Assembly (NCBI RefSeq): GCF_002632615.1
Contig: NZ_NITZ01000001.1
Location: forward strand, 352,171 to 416,170
Source: Xenorhabdus miraniensis
GTDB lineage: Bacteria > Pseudomonadota > Gammaproteobacteria > Enterobacterales > Enterobacteriaceae
Length of the DNA stretch: 64,000 nt
Reading direction: 5' to 3'
Within the stretch, counting starts at the first letter, position 1. Each line of letters opens with the position of its first letter. Of the stretch, positions 30,135 through 41,605 are shown in pieces. The notes under the pieces were generated by a model. That model saw only the letters and a list, made by a program, of their open reading frames with translations. It searched no databases and had not been told where the DNA came from. The translations under genes and the position numbers were made by a program.

Positions 30135-30848
30135 TCATCCTCTGTATAACCAATATGCAGTGCTCTCAATAATGGCACCGCGACGTGTATAAAGACGCAA
30201 GGCAGTGATGTTGCTGATTTGTGTTGCCACTCTCAGCCGTTGTATCTGGTGGTTTTGGCACCATTGCTGCGCCGCCGACATTAATTTTTTTCCAATTCCT
30301 TGATGATGATTCCCCGGTGCAGCCGCCAATAAGCCAATACGTGCTTCATGGTTTCCAATATCTCTCAGGGTGACAAATCCCATCATTCTACCGTGTTCAT
30401 CATTGATAAGCAGACATTCGTGGTCAAACGTTCCCAAAACGGCTTTTTCGACCCAAGTCGCATAGAATCGACTACTGTCACCCGGCTGATACCACGGCTT
30501 ACGGAAACGGCTATCCGTAAACACACGAGACGCTACTGATGTTAATTCGGGTATATCTCGTCGTTTTGCAGAAATGAGTTCTTGTCCCGTATGAATATCA
30601 GCATTATCCCCGACACCAATCGATAACAGTAAATCCACCTCGCCTTCCACCAAAGAAAATCCCAAAGCGGACAGCCCGTCAATAATGGATGTTTGCTGTG
30701 CAGGAACTTTTGCCTGTACCACTGCATACTCATCCAACTGAGCCGTCGTTAGTGCTGCGGCTTCTGGTGAAAAATTCAGACGCGCAGTGGATAACCCAAA
30801 GAATTGGCTATCCCAAATCAAAGGTTCAAGGTTGGCGTGAATAAACAT
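30135..30848 (-). CDS. wecD: dTDP-fucosamine acetyltransferase WecD
   Basis: WecD acetylates dTDP-Fuc4N to dTDP-Fuc4NAc using acetyl-CoA. The 237-residue product (E. coli 224) is a GNAT-fold enzyme. The N-terminal half has [12 protein letters not shown] and [14 protein letters not shown]. The GNAT core has [22 protein letters not shown], where QGIGKKL is the acetyl-CoA loop. The C-terminus is [14 protein letters not shown]. Its start overlaps the end of rffH by 23 bases. Confidence 0.95.
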   Translation of the reverse strand: MFIHANLEPLIWDSQFFGLSTARLNFSPEAAALTTAQLDEYAVVQAKVPAQQTSIIDGLSALGFSLVEGEVDLLLSIGVGDNADIHTGQELISAKRRDIPELTSVASRVFTDSRFRKPWYQPGDSSRFYATWVEKAVLGTFDHECLLINDEHGRMMGFVTLRDIGNHEARIGLLAAAPGNHHQGIGKKLMSAAQQWCQNHQIQRLRVATQISNITALRLYTRRGAIIESTAYWLYRG

Positions 30849-31707
30849 TGAGCAAATCCATCAGATATTTGCCGTAACCCGTTTTAGCCAGCTCCGCCGC
30901 AGCCTCTTTTAATTGCTCAACGCTCAGCCAACCATTACGCCATGCTATCTCTTCCAGACAGGCAATTTTGAAGCCTTGCCGTTTTTCAACGGTCTGAACA
31001 AAGGTGCTCGCTTCAATTAAACTGTCATGGGTGCCCGTATCCAGCCAGGCAAAGCCACGCCCTAGTAATTCAACATTCAATTCGCCGCATTCCAGATACA
31101 TTTGGTTGATGCTGGTAATCTCTAATTCACCGCGGGCGGAAGGCTTCACTTGTTTAGCAAAATCAACCACTTTGTTGTCGTAAAAATAGAGTCCTGTCAC
31201 CGCCCAGTTGGATTTAGGCTGTACGGGTTTTTCTTCAATGGAAAGTACCCGATATTGCTCATCAAATTCCACGACGCCAAATCTATCTGGATCCATCACT
31301 TGATAACCAAATACGGTAGCCCCTGTTTCACGCGCCACCACGTTTTGCAGTTTTGGGCTAAATGCCTGACCAAAAAAGATATTATCGCCAAGCACCAGAC
31401 AACAAGTATCATTGCCAATAAACTCTTCGCCAATCAAAAACGCTTGAGCCAGTCCATCGGGAGAGGGCTGTTCAGCATAGCTCAGACGAATGCCAAATTG
31501 CTCACCATTGCCCAATAGTCGCCTAAAAGCGGGTAAGTCATCGGGTGTAGAAATAAGCAGGATGTCGCGTATTCCCGCCAGCATTAAAACTGACAGCGGA
31601 TAATAAATCATCGGCTTGTCATAAATAGGCAATAATTGTTTTGATACGCCACGTGTTATTGGATACAAACGGGTGCCAGACCCCCCCGCCAGTATAATTC
31701 CTTTCAT
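30826..31707 (-). CDS. rffH: Glucose-1-phosphate thymidylyltransferase RffH
   Basis: RffH makes dTDP-glucose from glucose-1-phosphate and dTTP, feeding the ECA Fuc4NAc branch. The 293-residue product has the nucleotidyltransferase signature [13 protein letters not shown] at the N-terminus, [24 protein letters not shown], and [17 protein letters not shown]. It is paralogous to RmlA of O-antigen loci, but its position between rffG and wecD assigns it to ECA. An 18-base gap separates it from rffG. Confidence 0.96.
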   Translation of the reverse strand: MKGIILAGGSGTRLYPITRGVSKQLLPIYDKPMIYYPLSVLMLAGIRDILLISTPDDLPAFRRLLGNGEQFGIRLSYAEQPSPDGLAQAFLIGEEFIGNDTCCLVLGDNIFFGQAFSPKLQNVVARETGATVFGYQVMDPDRFGVVEFDEQYRVLSIEEKPVQPKSNWAVTGLYFYDNKVVDFAKQVKPSARGELEITSINQMYLECGELNVELLGRGFAWLDTGTHDSLIEASTFVQTVEKRQGFKIACLEEIAWRNGWLSVEQLKEAAAELAKTGYGKYLMDLLNVYSRQP

Positions 31708-31725
31708 GCTATCCCCCAGACGGGC

Positions 31726-32796
31726 TTATTCGTTTCCCAGCCCAAGACGTTCCCCTGCATAAGATCCATCCTGAACCCTACGCCACCAATTTTCATTCGC
31801 CAAATACCACTGCACGGTTTTGCGGATGCCAGACTCAAAGGTTTCTTGTGGCGTCCAGCCCAGTTCGCGCTCAATTTTCGCTGCATCAATCGCATAACGC
31901 ATATCATGCCCCGGACGATCCGTCACATGGGTAATCAGATCACGATAATGCTCTACCCCCGCAGGTTTTTCGGGGCGGAATTCTTCCAGCAAGGAACAAA
32001 TCGTTTCCACCACATCGATATTTCTGCGCTCATTATGTCCACCGATGTTATAGGTTTCACCGGGTTGTGCCTTGGACACCACCAAATGCAATGCGCGTGC
32101 ATGATCTTCCACATACAGCCAGTCACGGATTTGCTCACCTTTGCCATAAACCGGCAGTGACTTACCCGCCAACGCATTCAGGATCATCAATGGGATCAGT
32201 TTTTCAGGAAAGTGATAAGGGCCATAGTTATTGGAACAATTGGTGATCACTGTCGGTAAACCATAAGTACGACGCCACGCCCTGACCAGATGGTCGCTGG
32301 AAGCCTTAGATGCAGAGTATGGGCTGCTCGGTGCATAAGGCGTTGTTTCAGTAAAGAAACCGTCTTCACCGTGCAAGTCACCATAAACCTCATCTGTTGA
32401 GATATGGTGGAAACGGAATTTGGCCTGTTTTTCCTGATCCAATTGCTGCCAAAACGCCCGCGCCGCTTCCAGTAAAGTATAAGTACCAATGATGTTGGTT
32501 TCGATAAAGGCGGCTGGCCCATCAATGGAACGGTCAACATGACTTTCTGCCGCCAGATGCATAACCGCATCCGGCTGGTATTGCTGGAATACACGATCCA
32601 AGGCATCACGCTGGCAGATATCCACTTGTTCAAACGCGTAGCGAGGATGATTAGCCACCGGAGCCAATGATTCAAGATTACCGGCATAAGTCAGGCTATC
32701 GACGATGACGACGCTGTCTTCTGTCTGGCTGATAATGTGGCGAACAACCGCAGAGCCGATGAAGCCTGCACCACCTGTAATGAGAATACGTTTCAA
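31726..32796 (-). CDS. rffG: dTDP-glucose 4,6-dehydratase RffG
   Basis: RffG converts dTDP-glucose to dTDP-4-keto-6-deoxyglucose. The product is an extended short-chain dehydrogenase with NAD motif GGAGFIGS, catalytic STDEVYGD and [10 protein letters not shown] (Tyr-x3-Lys). I place the start at TTG 32796 (356 residues): an AAGGAG site lies seven bases before it, it overlaps the wecC stop as TTGA, and the result MKRILITGG matches homologues (E. coli 355). A TTG at 32802 is too close to the ribosome site. The rare start codon may lower its translation. Confidence 0.95.
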   Translation of the reverse strand: MKRILITGGAGFIGSAVVRHIISQTEDSVVIVDSLTYAGNLESLAPVANHPRYAFEQVDICQRDALDRVFQQYQPDAVMHLAAESHVDRSIDGPAAFIETNIIGTYTLLEAARAFWQQLDQEKQAKFRFHHISTDEVYGDLHGEDGFFTETTPYAPSSPYSASKASSDHLVRAWRRTYGLPTVITNCSNNYGPYHFPEKLIPLMILNALAGKSLPVYGKGEQIRDWLYVEDHARALHLVVSKAQPGETYNIGGHNERRNIDVVETICSLLEEFRPEKPAGVEHYRDLITHVTDRPGHDMRYAIDAAKIERELGWTPQETFESGIRKTVQWYLANENWWRRVQDGSYAGERLGLGNE

Positions 32797-34055
32797 CGCC
32801 AAACTCCTTTTGTATCAACAACCCATTTTTGTTTTATTTCATCGCCATGAATGGCTTTAAACTGACAGTGATCCACCAGCATCAATACAACGTCGGCCTC
32901 TTCCAATGCCTGGTTCACGTCCATCAACTCAACCAAACCTTTCAATGATTTTGGCAGTCCATGTACATTGGGCTCAACAGCCACGGTTTTCCCTACATGC
33001 CACTGTGCAACCATTTCAGTGATATGAACCGCCGGGCTTTCGCGCAAATCATCAATGTTCGGTTTAAAAGCCAGCCCAAAACAGGCAATTTTAACTTCAC
33101 TTGCCCGTTTGCCGCTTTCTGCCAGACAATTTGCCACTGCCGCTTTCACTTGATCAACCACCCAAAGCGGTTTTCCATCATTAACTAAGCGTGCGGTATG
33201 AATCAGGCGAGATTGTTCAGGATTTTGGGATACGATAAACCACGGATCGACCGCGATACAGTGCCCGCCAACACCCGGGCCGGGCTGCAAGATATTTACG
33301 CGAGGATGACGATTTGCCAGACTAATCAGCTCCCAAACATTAATGCCTTGTTCAGCACAGATCAAAGAAAGTTCATTGGCAAACGCGATATTAACATCGC
33401 GGAAACTGTTTTCCGTCAGTTTGCACATTTCTGCCGTTTTGGCATTAGTGATAACACATTCGCCTTCAAGGAAAATTTTGTACAGCTCGCTTGCTCTGGA
33501 GGATGATTTGGCTGTCATCCCCCCCACCACGCGATCGTTTTTGATCAATTCCACCATAACCTGGCCCGGCAGTACGCGTTCTGGACAATAGGCGATATCA
33601 ATGTCTGAATCTTCACCCGATTGTTGGGGAAATGAAAGATCAGGGCGTGCCGCAGCCAACCACTCTGCCATCTGTTCTGTTGCACCAACCGGCGAAGTAG
33701 ATTCCAGAATGATCAAGTCTCCTTTCTTCAGGACTGGCGCTATTGATTCCGCAGCAGAGCGCACATAAGCCATGTCCGGTTCGTGATCGCCTTTGAAAGG
33801 CGTAGGCACAGCAATCAAGAAAGCATCCGCAGTTTGTGGAACTGTTACGGCTTTCAAATAACCGCCTTCAACGGCAACTTTCACTACTTTATCTAAATCA
33901 GGTTCAACGATATGAATTGCGCCACGGTTAATCGTCTCTACCGCATGTTGATTGACATCCACACCAATGACGGTTTTTTTGCGGGAGGCAAATGCTGCTG
34001 CGGTGGGTAAGCCAATATAACCAAGCCCGATCACAGAAATTGTTTCAAAACTCAT
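32793..34055 (-). CDS. wecC: UDP-N-acetyl-D-mannosamine dehydrogenase WecC
   Basis: WecC oxidises UDP-ManNAc to UDP-ManNAcA, using two NAD+. The 420-residue product equals E. coli. It has the Rossmann motif [16 protein letters not shown], the central [16 protein letters not shown] and the catalytic Cys in [13 protein letters not shown]. The C-terminal UDP-binding domain includes [13 protein letters not shown]. It overlaps wecB by four bases (ATGA) and rffG by TTGA. Confidence 0.97.
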   Translation of the reverse strand: MSFETISVIGLGYIGLPTAAAFASRKKTVIGVDVNQHAVETINRGAIHIVEPDLDKVVKVAVEGGYLKAVTVPQTADAFLIAVPTPFKGDHEPDMAYVRSAAESIAPVLKKGDLIILESTSPVGATEQMAEWLAAARPDLSFPQQSGEDSDIDIAYCPERVLPGQVMVELIKNDRVVGGMTAKSSSRASELYKIFLEGECVITNAKTAEMCKLTENSFRDVNIAFANELSLICAEQGINVWELISLANRHPRVNILQPGPGVGGHCIAVDPWFIVSQNPEQSRLIHTARLVNDGKPLWVVDQVKAAVANCLAESGKRASEVKIACFGLAFKPNIDDLRESPAVHITEMVAQWHVGKTVAVEPNVHGLPKSLKGLVELMDVNQALEEADVVLMLVDHCQFKAIHGDEIKQKWVVDTKGVWR

Positions 34056-35182
34056 AATGTCACCTGATTTTTCTTTAATGCTTCAAGAATTCGCTGGCAA
34101 GCCTTACCATCACCGTAAGGGTTATGGGCATGGCTCATCTGTTGGTAAGCAATGTCATCCGTCAATAAGCGCGTCACTTCTGCAACAATAGCTTGTGTAT
34201 CAGTCCCTACCAATCGCACCGTTCCCGCACCAATCGCTTCAGGTCGTTCGGTGGTGCTGCGCATAACCAGAACCGGTTTTCCCAAAGAGGGGGCTTCTTC
34301 CTGAATGCCCCCTGAATCGGTCAGAATCATGTAGGCATGATTCATCAAATAGACGAATGGCAGGTAATCCTGAGGTTTGATAAGGATAACGTTATCAATG
34401 TCATGCAAAATACGCTTAACGGGCTCACTGACATTTGGGTTCAAATGAACCGGATAAACCACCTGAACTTCAGGATGCGCTCTGGCAATCTGGGCTAACG
34501 CTTCACATATGCGCTCAAATCCCTTACCAAAGCTCTCACGACGATGGCCTGTCACCAGAATCATTTTTTTATTCGGATCAATGAAGGAATAAAGTTCAGC
34601 AAGCTGACCATATATGGCTTCGTCATTCATGATATGGTCACGTACCGACAGCAGCGCATCGATAACCGTATTACCTGTAACAAAAATACGATCTTCTGCA
34701 ACAGACTCTTTTAAGAGATTATTTCTGGCGTTTTCCGTTGGCGCAAAGTGGTACATCGCCAAGTGCCCGGCAATTTTACGGTTGGCTTCTTCCGGCCAGG
34801 GAGAATAAAGATCTCCGGTTCTCAGCCCTGCTTCGACATGGCCCACAGGAATATGCTGATAGAATGCGGCCAGACTGGTCGCCATAGTCGTAGTCGTATC
34901 GCCATGCACCAGCACCACATCCGGTTTAAATTCTTCCAATACAGGCTTTATACCTTGCAGGATCCGGCAGGTAATATCCGTGAGGTCCTGCCCTTTTTGC
35001 ATGATATTGAGATCAAAATCTGGCGTTATTCCGAACAAGTGCAACACCTGATCCAACATCTCTCTATGCTGGGCAGTGACACACACTTTTGCGTCAAAGG
35101 CAGTATCCCTGGCCAATGCGTGTACCAACGGTGCCATTTTGATGGCTTCCGGTCGGGTACCAAACACAGTCAACACTTTCAC
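34052..35182 (-). CDS. wecB: UDP-N-acetylglucosamine 2-epimerase WecB
   Basis: WecB interconverts UDP-GlcNAc and UDP-ManNAc, the first committed step to ManNAcA. The 376-residue product equals E. coli. It has [16 protein letters not shown], the [17 protein letters not shown] segment, [28 protein letters not shown] and [21 protein letters not shown], all hallmarks of non-hydrolysing 2-epimerases. wecC follows with a four-base overlap. A 146-base spacer separates it from wzzE. Confidence 0.97.
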   Translation of the reverse strand: MKVLTVFGTRPEAIKMAPLVHALARDTAFDAKVCVTAQHREMLDQVLHLFGITPDFDLNIMQKGQDLTDITCRILQGIKPVLEEFKPDVVLVHGDTTTTMATSLAAFYQHIPVGHVEAGLRTGDLYSPWPEEANRKIAGHLAMYHFAPTENARNNLLKESVAEDRIFVTGNTVIDALLSVRDHIMNDEAIYGQLAELYSFIDPNKKMILVTGHRRESFGKGFERICEALAQIARAHPEVQVVYPVHLNPNVSEPVKRILHDIDNVILIKPQDYLPFVYLMNHAYMILTDSGGIQEEAPSLGKPVLVMRSTTERPEAIGAGTVRLVGTDTQAIVAEVTRLLTDDIAYQQMSHAHNPYGDGKACQRILEALKKNQVTL

Positions 35183-35328
35183 AGTGGCTCTCTTATTTTG
35201 TCAATCATTGCAAATGGTTCCACAAAAGCAGAGGGTTAATTACCATTTCCATTCCTACTTCCGAGCAAGATGCACGCAGATACAAGCTACCGAGAACAGT
35301 CATTAACCCTGAAAAACTGATGAGTTAT

Positions 35329-36408
35329 TTACATGAAGTTATTATATGAACTGACGGAGCGTGAGCGCCTTGCCAAAGCAACGCCAGCACCAACCAACAT
35401 GCCAACGGCACCCCACATAATCATCATGAAAGCACGGCGAGGGCTGTCTCGGTTGACAGGTTCCTCGGGTGTCCTGAGATAACGGTAAGTCTGGAAAGTA
35501 TCCTGTAAAGTTGGTCCGACATTCAATGTAGCCAGCATCGCCATGTTTTGATCATAATCGATGCTGTAATTCGGACCCGTCGCTTCCAACGTTTCAATCT
35601 GGGCTTGCAACAATGGCATACCCAACATAAACATTTTGGATTCAGGTAGTTCATCGATAGGAATGTTTGTTTCATTACGATGAATACCTTGTTTCTCAGC
35701 CACTTTCAGTGACTGCTGCAAGACATTCAGTTCACGATTGTACATTGCCTTGGCTACCATCTCCTGACGTTTAACCAATGCCTTCATTGACTGGGTTCGT
35801 GTCGCCCACGCACCTTTAATTTCGTTGTTCAGATGGGTACTCGCCCGTTGATTGGCAAATGCAATATATCTGCGCAGCAGTTGGTTCGCATCAACTGCTG
35901 TTTCTGCTGTTAACTTGATATTGTCATTGGGTACTTTTCGGTCATCACTCCGCGTGATTTGAATATTGTTGATCAACTCATCCAGCAACACAGCATCCGC
36001 TTTGGCCGTCCCTTTCCTGCGCTGTTTGTAATAATCAGAATCAAGCCAAAATTCACGACGGGTATCATACGCCTCAACCTGTATCATGAATTCTTTGTAT
36101 GCACCATCGGGAATAGTCGGCAATTGTGCTTCTGGTGAGGCATTGATATGGGTATCTAAATTACGCAAAAATTGTTGTTGCGAGTAATAGCTACCCAGAT
36201 TATTGGTCGTCGGTAAATCCACAACAGCGGTTGCGCTCCACTTTTGCTGCATCAAAAAAGATGCACCCAGAGCGACGGCAGCGAAAATGATTGCCAGTGC
36301 GATAATCCATATCTTTCCACGCCACAGAGCATAACACAGCGCACGAATATCCAGCTCGTGCTCTATAGCCTGTTGATCCTGTTTAGGTTGCGTTTCTGAG
36401 TTTATCAC
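35329..36408 (-). CDS. wzzE: ECA chain-length modulator WzzE
   Basis: WzzE sets the modal length of ECA chains and supports cyclic ECA formation. The 359-residue product (E. coli 348) is a Wzz co-polymerase: a cytoplasmic N-terminus, a first membrane helix at about 33-53 (KIWIIALAIIFAAVALGASFL), a large helical periplasmic domain, and a second helix near the C-terminus (MIMWGAVGMLVGAGVALA) preceded by the Pro-rich PEEPVNRDSPRR. It follows wecA by 30 bases. Confidence 0.95.
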   Translation of the reverse strand: MINSETQPKQDQQAIEHELDIRALCYALWRGKIWIIALAIIFAAVALGASFLMQQKWSATAVVDLPTTNNLGSYYSQQQFLRNLDTHINASPEAQLPTIPDGAYKEFMIQVEAYDTRREFWLDSDYYKQRRKGTAKADAVLLDELINNIQITRSDDRKVPNDNIKLTAETAVDANQLLRRYIAFANQRASTHLNNEIKGAWATRTQSMKALVKRQEMVAKAMYNRELNVLQQSLKVAEKQGIHRNETNIPIDELPESKMFMLGMPLLQAQIETLEATGPNYSIDYDQNMAMLATLNVGPTLQDTFQTYRYLRTPEEPVNRDSPRRAFMMIMWGAVGMLVGAGVALARRSRSVSSYNNFM

Positions 36409-36438
36409 TGCACAAAACCTCTTTGATAAGTCAATGTA

Positions 36439-37527
36439 TTAATGATGACTTGCTGTCCGGTGCATACGACGTTTACACCGTTTGATAAAACGGGCTACCC
36501 GCCATGCTCGTTTGATGCAATAGCCATATAGCACAAAAGCAAGCAAAAATAATGCCAACATCACCCATTCAGGAACAAAACTTAACCATTCTCCAATAAT
36601 TCCAACCGATGCCAACAAAACTGCGGCTAAAGTAATCAAGATGAATGCCTGACGAGAAGTAAATCCGGCACGCATGATCAAATGGTGGATATGTTGGCGA
36701 TCCGGAGAAAACGGGCTCATTCCCTTACGCAATCGACGGTACATAATCGCAACCATGTCCATCAATGGAATCGCGATGATCCATAGTGCTGTCACAGGAC
36801 GAATAGAAGCGCTTTCTCCTTGAGTCGCTGTAGTCAGTAACCAAATAATAGTAAAACCAATCAGGGTACTTCCTGCATCCCCCATGAATACTTTGAAACG
36901 TTTTCCGACTAATCCTAAATTGAGAAATATATAAGGCAAGACCCCTGCAATAAACGTAAAACACCAAAATGCCAGTGCGGTATTGCCATTTTCATACAAC
37001 AGAATTCCCAATGCGCCGAACGAGACACAAGAGAGTCCGCCCAACAAGCCATCAATACCATCCACCATATTGAAAGCGTTGATAGCAGCCCAAACAGCGA
37101 ATAAAGTCACAACATAGCTGAATGGGCCTAGTGTCATTTCCCATGGCCCGAAGGTATTACCCAAGCTTTCAAGCTTAAGGCCGGCAAAATGCATCATGCC
37201 GATACCAACGAGCGCCTGGATGGTTGCCCGAATCTTTACGCTGATATCAAAACGGTCATCTAATGCACCGATAAAAACTAATATTCCTGCACAAGCCAAG
37301 TATAGCCACTTATGAGGAATGAACTCTTTCGTGATAACGAATGCAAAACAAACACTAAAAAAAACAGATATCCCACCAACCAAAGGAACTAAGCCTTGGT
37401 GGCGCTTACGGTAATTTGGTTTATCAACCAGACCAATCTTTTTTGCTATCTTGCGAGACACAAACAAAAATGCGAATGAGAATATAAATACGCAAAAAAT
37501 TTCGGCACTCATGCTAGGAATATTCAC
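36439..37527 (-). CDS. wecA: UDP-GlcNAc:undecaprenyl-phosphate GlcNAc-1-phosphate transferase WecA
   Basis: WecA starts ECA synthesis, and often O-antigen synthesis, by making undecaprenyl-PP-GlcNAc. The 362-residue product has 11 predicted membrane helices. It carries the catalytic acidic segment GALDDRFDISVKIRATIQA, the NAFNMVDGIDGLLGG motif, VFMGDAGSTLIGF, and the cytoplasmic SPFSPDRQHIHHLIMRAGF loop with the HIHH motif. The C-terminal tail is basic. It is the first gene of the ECA cluster, 355 bases downstream of rho. Confidence 0.96.
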   Translation of the reverse strand: MNIPSMSAEIFCVFIFSFAFLFVSRKIAKKIGLVDKPNYRKRHQGLVPLVGGISVFFSVCFAFVITKEFIPHKWLYLACAGILVFIGALDDRFDISVKIRATIQALVGIGMMHFAGLKLESLGNTFGPWEMTLGPFSYVVTLFAVWAAINAFNMVDGIDGLLGGLSCVSFGALGILLYENGNTALAFWCFTFIAGVLPYIFLNLGLVGKRFKVFMGDAGSTLIGFTIIWLLTTATQGESASIRPVTALWIIAIPLMDMVAIMYRRLRKGMSPFSPDRQHIHHLIMRAGFTSRQAFILITLAAVLLASVGIIGEWLSFVPEWVMLALFLLAFVLYGYCIKRAWRVARFIKRCKRRMHRTASHH

Positions 37528-37882
37528 AATAACAACTCTCTGTAAAAATAATGATGGGGCATCTATTTTTCATTCAATTATGGATGTCCCATTCAACCCC
37601 AAACCCATAAATTCCCTGTCAACAAAACAAGGCGTACTAACTTATAAAAATTATTAAATGGATCATGCAAATAGTAGAACGTGACTGATAATCATCTACG
37701 GAGCAACTATCTATAAAGCACTATAAAACGCAAGTTCAGAAATACTCATTTAATCATTCGAAAAACATGCAAAAAATGTACCATTTCAGGGCAATAGAGT
37801 AAGTCACTGATAAAAAAAACGCCACAGGAATGTGGCGCTTTGGTGTAATGGCTGCTTTTCTTTATTCAAAACTATTTCAGAA
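37528..37882. other. Spacer between rho and wecA
   Basis: No gene is seen. It contains the rho terminator (37812-37837) and presumably the ECA promoter in the AT-rich part near 37560-37760, but no -35/-10 pair is clearly best. I see no JUMPstart/ops-type sequence. Confidence 0.5.
37812..37837 (-). terminator. rho terminator
   Basis: On the minus strand CGCCACA-TTCC-TGTGGCG is followed by eight T. It is a strong intrinsic terminator 45 bases after the rho stop. Confidence 0.85.
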
Positions 37883-39142
37883 CTATGAACGTTTCATAAA
37901 GTCGAAGAACTCTTCGTTTGTTTTTGTCATAGCCAGTTTGTTGATAAGGAATTCCATTGCATCGATTTCACCCATCGGGTGAATGATCTTACGTAGGATC
38001 CACATCTTCTGTAGTTCATCCTGTGCAGTGAGCAACTCTTCTTTACGTGTTCCAGAACGGTTGTAATCAATGGCAGGGAAAACACGTTTTTCAGCAATCT
38101 TACGGGACAGGTGCAGCTCCATGTTACCTGTACCTTTAAATTCTTCGTAAATGACCTCATCCATCTTAGAACCGGTATCAACCAGCGCTGTTGCGATGAT
38201 GGTCAGACTACCACCTTCTTCAACATTACGTGCTGCACCAAAGAAACGTTTTGGACGATGCAGCGCATTCGCATCCACACCACCGGTCAATACCTTACCG
38301 GAAGCAGGAACCACGGTGTTATAGGCACGAGCCAGACGAGTAATGGAGTCCAGCAGAATAATAACGTCTTTTTTATGCTCAACCAAACGTTTGGCTTTTT
38401 CGATAACCATTTCAGCCACTTGCACGTGGCGGGAAGCCGGTTCATCAAAGGTTGAAGCAATCACTTCACCTTTTACCAGACGTTGCATTTCGGTCACTTC
38501 TTCTGGACGTTCATCAATCAGAAGAACCATCAGAACACAGTCTGGGTAGTTGTGGGCGATGTTAGCTGCAATATTTTGCAGCAGCATGGTTTTACCTGCT
38601 TTTGGCGGAGCAACAATCAGGCCACGCTGACCACGGCCAATCGGCGCTGCCAAATCCAGAACACGGGCAGTCAAATCCTCAGTAGAACCATTACCACGTT
38701 CCATGCGCAAACGGTTGTTGGCATGAAGTGGTGTCAGGTTTTCAAACAAGATTTTACTGCGGGCGTTTTCAGGTTTGTCAAAGTTAACTTCATTAACTTT
38801 CAGCAAGGCAAAATAACGTTCACCTTCTTTTGGCGGGCGGATTTTCCCTGAAATGGTGTCACCGGTACGGAGGTTAAAACGGCGGATTTGACTAGGAGAA
38901 ACGTAGATATCATCAGGACCTGCAAGGTAAGAACTGTCTGCGGAGCGGAGGAAACCAAATCCATCCTGTAATATCTCCAGCACACCATCTCCGAAAATAT
39001 CCTCTCCGCTTTTCGCATGCTGTTTGAGAATAGAGAAAATGATGTCTTGCTTACGCATACGAGCCAGATTTTCCAGCCCCATATTTTCGCCGAGAGTAAT
39101 CAACTCAGATACCGGCGTATTCTTTAATTCGGTAAGATTCAT
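37883..39142 (-). CDS. rho: Transcription termination factor Rho
   Basis: Rho is the hexameric RNA-dependent ATPase and helicase that terminates transcription. The 419-residue product equals E. coli. The N-terminal RNA-binding domain has [24 protein letters not shown]. The motor has Walker [10 protein letters not shown], Walker [18 protein letters not shown], the Q-loop region around [14 protein letters not shown] and the R-loop [20 protein letters not shown]. It follows trxA after a long spacer, where autoregulation is known in E. coli. Confidence 0.98.
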   Translation of the reverse strand: MNLTELKNTPVSELITLGENMGLENLARMRKQDIIFSILKQHAKSGEDIFGDGVLEILQDGFGFLRSADSSYLAGPDDIYVSPSQIRRFNLRTGDTISGKIRPPKEGERYFALLKVNEVNFDKPENARSKILFENLTPLHANNRLRMERGNGSTEDLTARVLDLAAPIGRGQRGLIVAPPKAGKTMLLQNIAANIAHNYPDCVLMVLLIDERPEEVTEMQRLVKGEVIASTFDEPASRHVQVAEMVIEKAKRLVEHKKDVIILLDSITRLARAYNTVVPASGKVLTGGVDANALHRPKRFFGAARNVEEGGSLTIIATALVDTGSKMDEVIYEEFKGTGNMELHLSRKIAEKRVFPAIDYNRSGTRKEELLTAQDELQKMWILRKIIHPMGEIDAMEFLINKLAMTKTNEEFFDFMKRS

Positions 39143-39816
39143 AATGGTGGGTTCTTTAACTCGGGGTATATCTCGAACTATGAACGTGAATGGTATGGCA
39201 GCGTTATCGGTGCCTGTTTATTTGTACCAGAAACGAATAAATCCTTCTAACATATTAAATTATATTACAAGGCAATAGTTTGAAGTACTCTGATTGATTT
39301 CAAAATAAGGCTGACAAACTGTCAAAACACGACTGAGATAATAACGAAACGTGGTTAACTTCAATATCGGAACTGTCTCAGCGTAAGCATTATCTCGGTG
39401 TGAGCACTGTTTATAACTATGAAAACACCCTTTTATAACTATAAAAACATCCCGTTTAAAGATGTTCAGCATCAGGACGCTATCAGCGTACCAAGCTATA
39501 TACCGAATGCTCCGTATATAGACTCAGAAACTTTACTCAATGCGATATACTATCAGATACTTCAGGTGATCCAGAAATAACAGATTTATCAGACACTACA
39601 GATTGTTTAGTATGCAACAGGCTTAATGTCAACTCTTTACATCAATAAACCTTTATATCGAATAAAGAATTCACTCATGCAAGGTTTCATACAAGTCATG
39701 TTTCATACAAGCACGTGGCCGCTAACTTACCACGCTTCGTAGCGGACGTCTAGCGGTCAATAGGATAAATCACTCTATACGCTAAACGCCCGTAATTACT
39801 GTGACCAGACTCTAAA
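39143..39816. other. rho leader / trxA-rho spacer
   Basis: About 670 bases without a supportable gene. E. coli has a regulated rho leader here with a short RhoL peptide; I did not find a recognisable RhoL. It holds a 22-base tandem repeat (39410-39453, see repeat entry). Frame 39260-39472 (minus, 70 codons) shows no homology I know. Rho-dependent autogenous control is likely by analogy. Confidence 0.55.
39410..39453. repeat. Imperfect 22-base tandem duplication in the rho leader
   Basis: TTTATAACTATGAAAACA and TTTATAACTATAAAAACA lie side by side, each followed by CCC or TCCC. The two units differ at one or two positions. The repeat lies about 270 bases upstream of the rho start. Confidence 0.8.
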
Positions 39817-40143
39817 TTAGAGGTACTGCTCCAAAAACTCTTTCAACTGAGTTTTTGACAAAGCGCCCACTTTTGTCGCCGCGACTTCGCCATTCTTAAA
39901 CAAAATCAGTGTAGGAATTCCGCGAATACCGTATTTTGGTGCTGTATTTGGGTTATCATCAACGTTCAACTTGGCGATGGTCAGTTTGCCTGCATATTCT
40001 TCAGAAATTTCATCCAGAATAGGGGCAATCATTTTGCAAGGACCACACCACTCAGCCCAAAAATCAACGAGGATCAGACCTTCTGCTTTCAGTACATCGT
40101 TTTCAAAACCAGCATCGGTCAGATGGGTAATATTCGCACTCAT
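39817..40143 (-). CDS. trxA: Thioredoxin 1
   Basis: TrxA is the main cytoplasmic protein-disulfide reductase, supplying electrons to ribonucleotide reductase and other enzymes. The 108-residue product (E. coli 109) has the active site WCGPCK with Cys33 and Cys36, the buried Asp in VDFWAEW, and the cis-Pro [10 protein letters not shown]. It is divergent from rhlB with 120 bases between, as in E. coli. Confidence 0.98.
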   Translation of the reverse strand: MSANITHLTDAGFENDVLKAEGLILVDFWAEWCGPCKMIAPILDEISEEYAGKLTIAKLNVDDNPNTAPKYGIRGIPTLILFKNGEVAATKVGALSKTQLKEFLEQYL

Positions 40144-40263
40144 TTTTTTACTCCAAAAATAAAATCTTTTACAGTATCACTGTACATTAACCAACATACG
40201 GGTGTCTTTATTTCAGCGGATACACTTTCTTAAAGCAATAGTTAACTGATATTCTACCACTCT

Positions 40264-41547
40264 ATGAGCAAAACACATTTGACAGAAAAGAAGTTTTCCG
40301 ACTTCGCATTGCACCCCAAAATCTTAGAAGCTCTTGATAAAAAAGGGTTTTCAAACTGTACGCCAATACAGGCGCTAACATTGCCTTTTACTGTCGAAGG
40401 CCGAGATGTTGCGGGACAAGCACAAACCGGAACAGGCAAGACGCTGGCATTCCTGACGTCTACGTTCAACTATTTACTGACTAACCCTGCTGCTAAGGAG
40501 CGTAAAATCAATCAGCCAAGGGCGCTGATTATGGCTCCTACCCGCGAACTGGCTGTCCAGATTTATTCTGATGCAGAAGAACTGGCAGAAGTCACCGGCT
40601 TAAAAATGGGTCTTGCTTATGGTGGCGATGGCTATGATAAGCAACTTAAAGTGTTAGAATCTGGCGTCGATATCGTCATTGGCACAACCGGTCGCCTGAT
40701 CGATTACACAAAACAGGGGCATATCCAGCTTGGCGCCATTCAAGTTGTCGTGCTTGATGAAGCTGATCGCATGTATGACTTAGGCTTTATCAAAGACATC
40801 CGTTGGTTGTTCCGCCGGATCCCGGCAGCGACTGAAAGAATGAATTTGCTGTTTTCTGCAACGCTGTCTTACCGGGTGCGTGAACTGGCTTTCGAACAAA
40901 TGAATAATCCTGAATATGTGGAAGTAGAACCCTTGCAGAAAACAGGGCATCGCATTCAGGAAGAGCTGTTTTATCCTTCCAATGAAGAAAAAATGCGTCT
41001 GCTACAGACCTTGCTGGAAGAAGAGTGGCCTGATCGCTGCATCATTTTTGCCAACACCAAACATCGTTGTGAAGATGTCTGGGCTCATTTGGCTGCTGAC
41101 GGTCATCGTGTTGGTTTGCTGACAGGTGATGTTGCACAGAAAAAGCGCCTGCGGATCCTCGAAGAATTCAGTCAGGGCAATCTGGATATTCTGGTCGCCA
41201 CCGATGTTGCCGCCCGTGGGCTGCATATCCCCTCAGTAACGCATGTCTTTAACTATGACCTGCCGGATGACTGTGAAGATTATGTCCATCGAATTGGCCG
41301 GACCGGTCGTGCCGGAGAAAGTGGTCATTCCATCAGCCTGGCCTGTGAAGAGTACGCGCTGAATCTGCCTGCTATTGAAGAGTATATTCAGCACCAGATA
41401 CCTGTCAGCAAATACAACAGCGATGCGTTGCTGAAAGATTTACCCGTACCCAAGCGCCGTAACCGCGCCCGTTCAGGGGGACACCCACGCCGCACCAATA
41501 TGCCGCGCCGTGGCAACCCAACGCGCAGTCGCAAGCACCCAAGCTAA
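40264..41547 (+). CDS. rhlB: ATP-dependent RNA helicase RhlB
   Basis: RhlB is the DEAD-box helicase of the RNA degradosome; it binds RNase E. The 427-residue product (E. coli 421) has the Q-motif [11 protein letters not shown], motif I AQTGTGKT (53-60), DEAD in [17 protein letters not shown] in LLFSATLS, and motif [12 protein letters not shown]. The C-terminal tail is Arg/Pro-rich ([14 protein letters not shown]), as expected for RNA contacts. Confidence 0.97.
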   Translation: MSKTHLTEKKFSDFALHPKILEALDKKGFSNCTPIQALTLPFTVEGRDVAGQAQTGTGKTLAFLTSTFNYLLTNPAAKERKINQPRALIMAPTRELAVQIYSDAEELAEVTGLKMGLAYGGDGYDKQLKVLESGVDIVIGTTGRLIDYTKQGHIQLGAIQVVVLDEADRMYDLGFIKDIRWLFRRIPAATERMNLLFSATLSYRVRELAFEQMNNPEYVEVEPLQKTGHRIQEELFYPSNEEKMRLLQTLLEEEWPDRCIIFANTKHRCEDVWAHLAADGHRVGLLTGDVAQKKRLRILEEFSQGNLDILVATDVAARGLHIPSVTHVFNYDLPDDCEDYVHRIGRTGRAGESGHSISLACEEYALNLPAIEEYIQHQIPVSKYNSDALLKDLPVPKRRNRARSGGHPRRTNMPRRGNPTRSRKHPS

Positions 41548-41605
41548 AATGACGCAATGATGAAATAATATTATGCTGAAATAATACATGCCGGAATAAA
41601 ATACT

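Noticed and set aside
30826..32796. rffGH as part of an O-antigen (rml) locus
   Set aside because: They lie inside a complete ECA cluster in the standard order, and no rmlCD follow.
39260..39472. 70-codon frame in the rho leader as a RhoL candidate
   Set aside because: No resemblance to the E. coli leader peptide and no ribosome site; it is more than 100 bases from rho.
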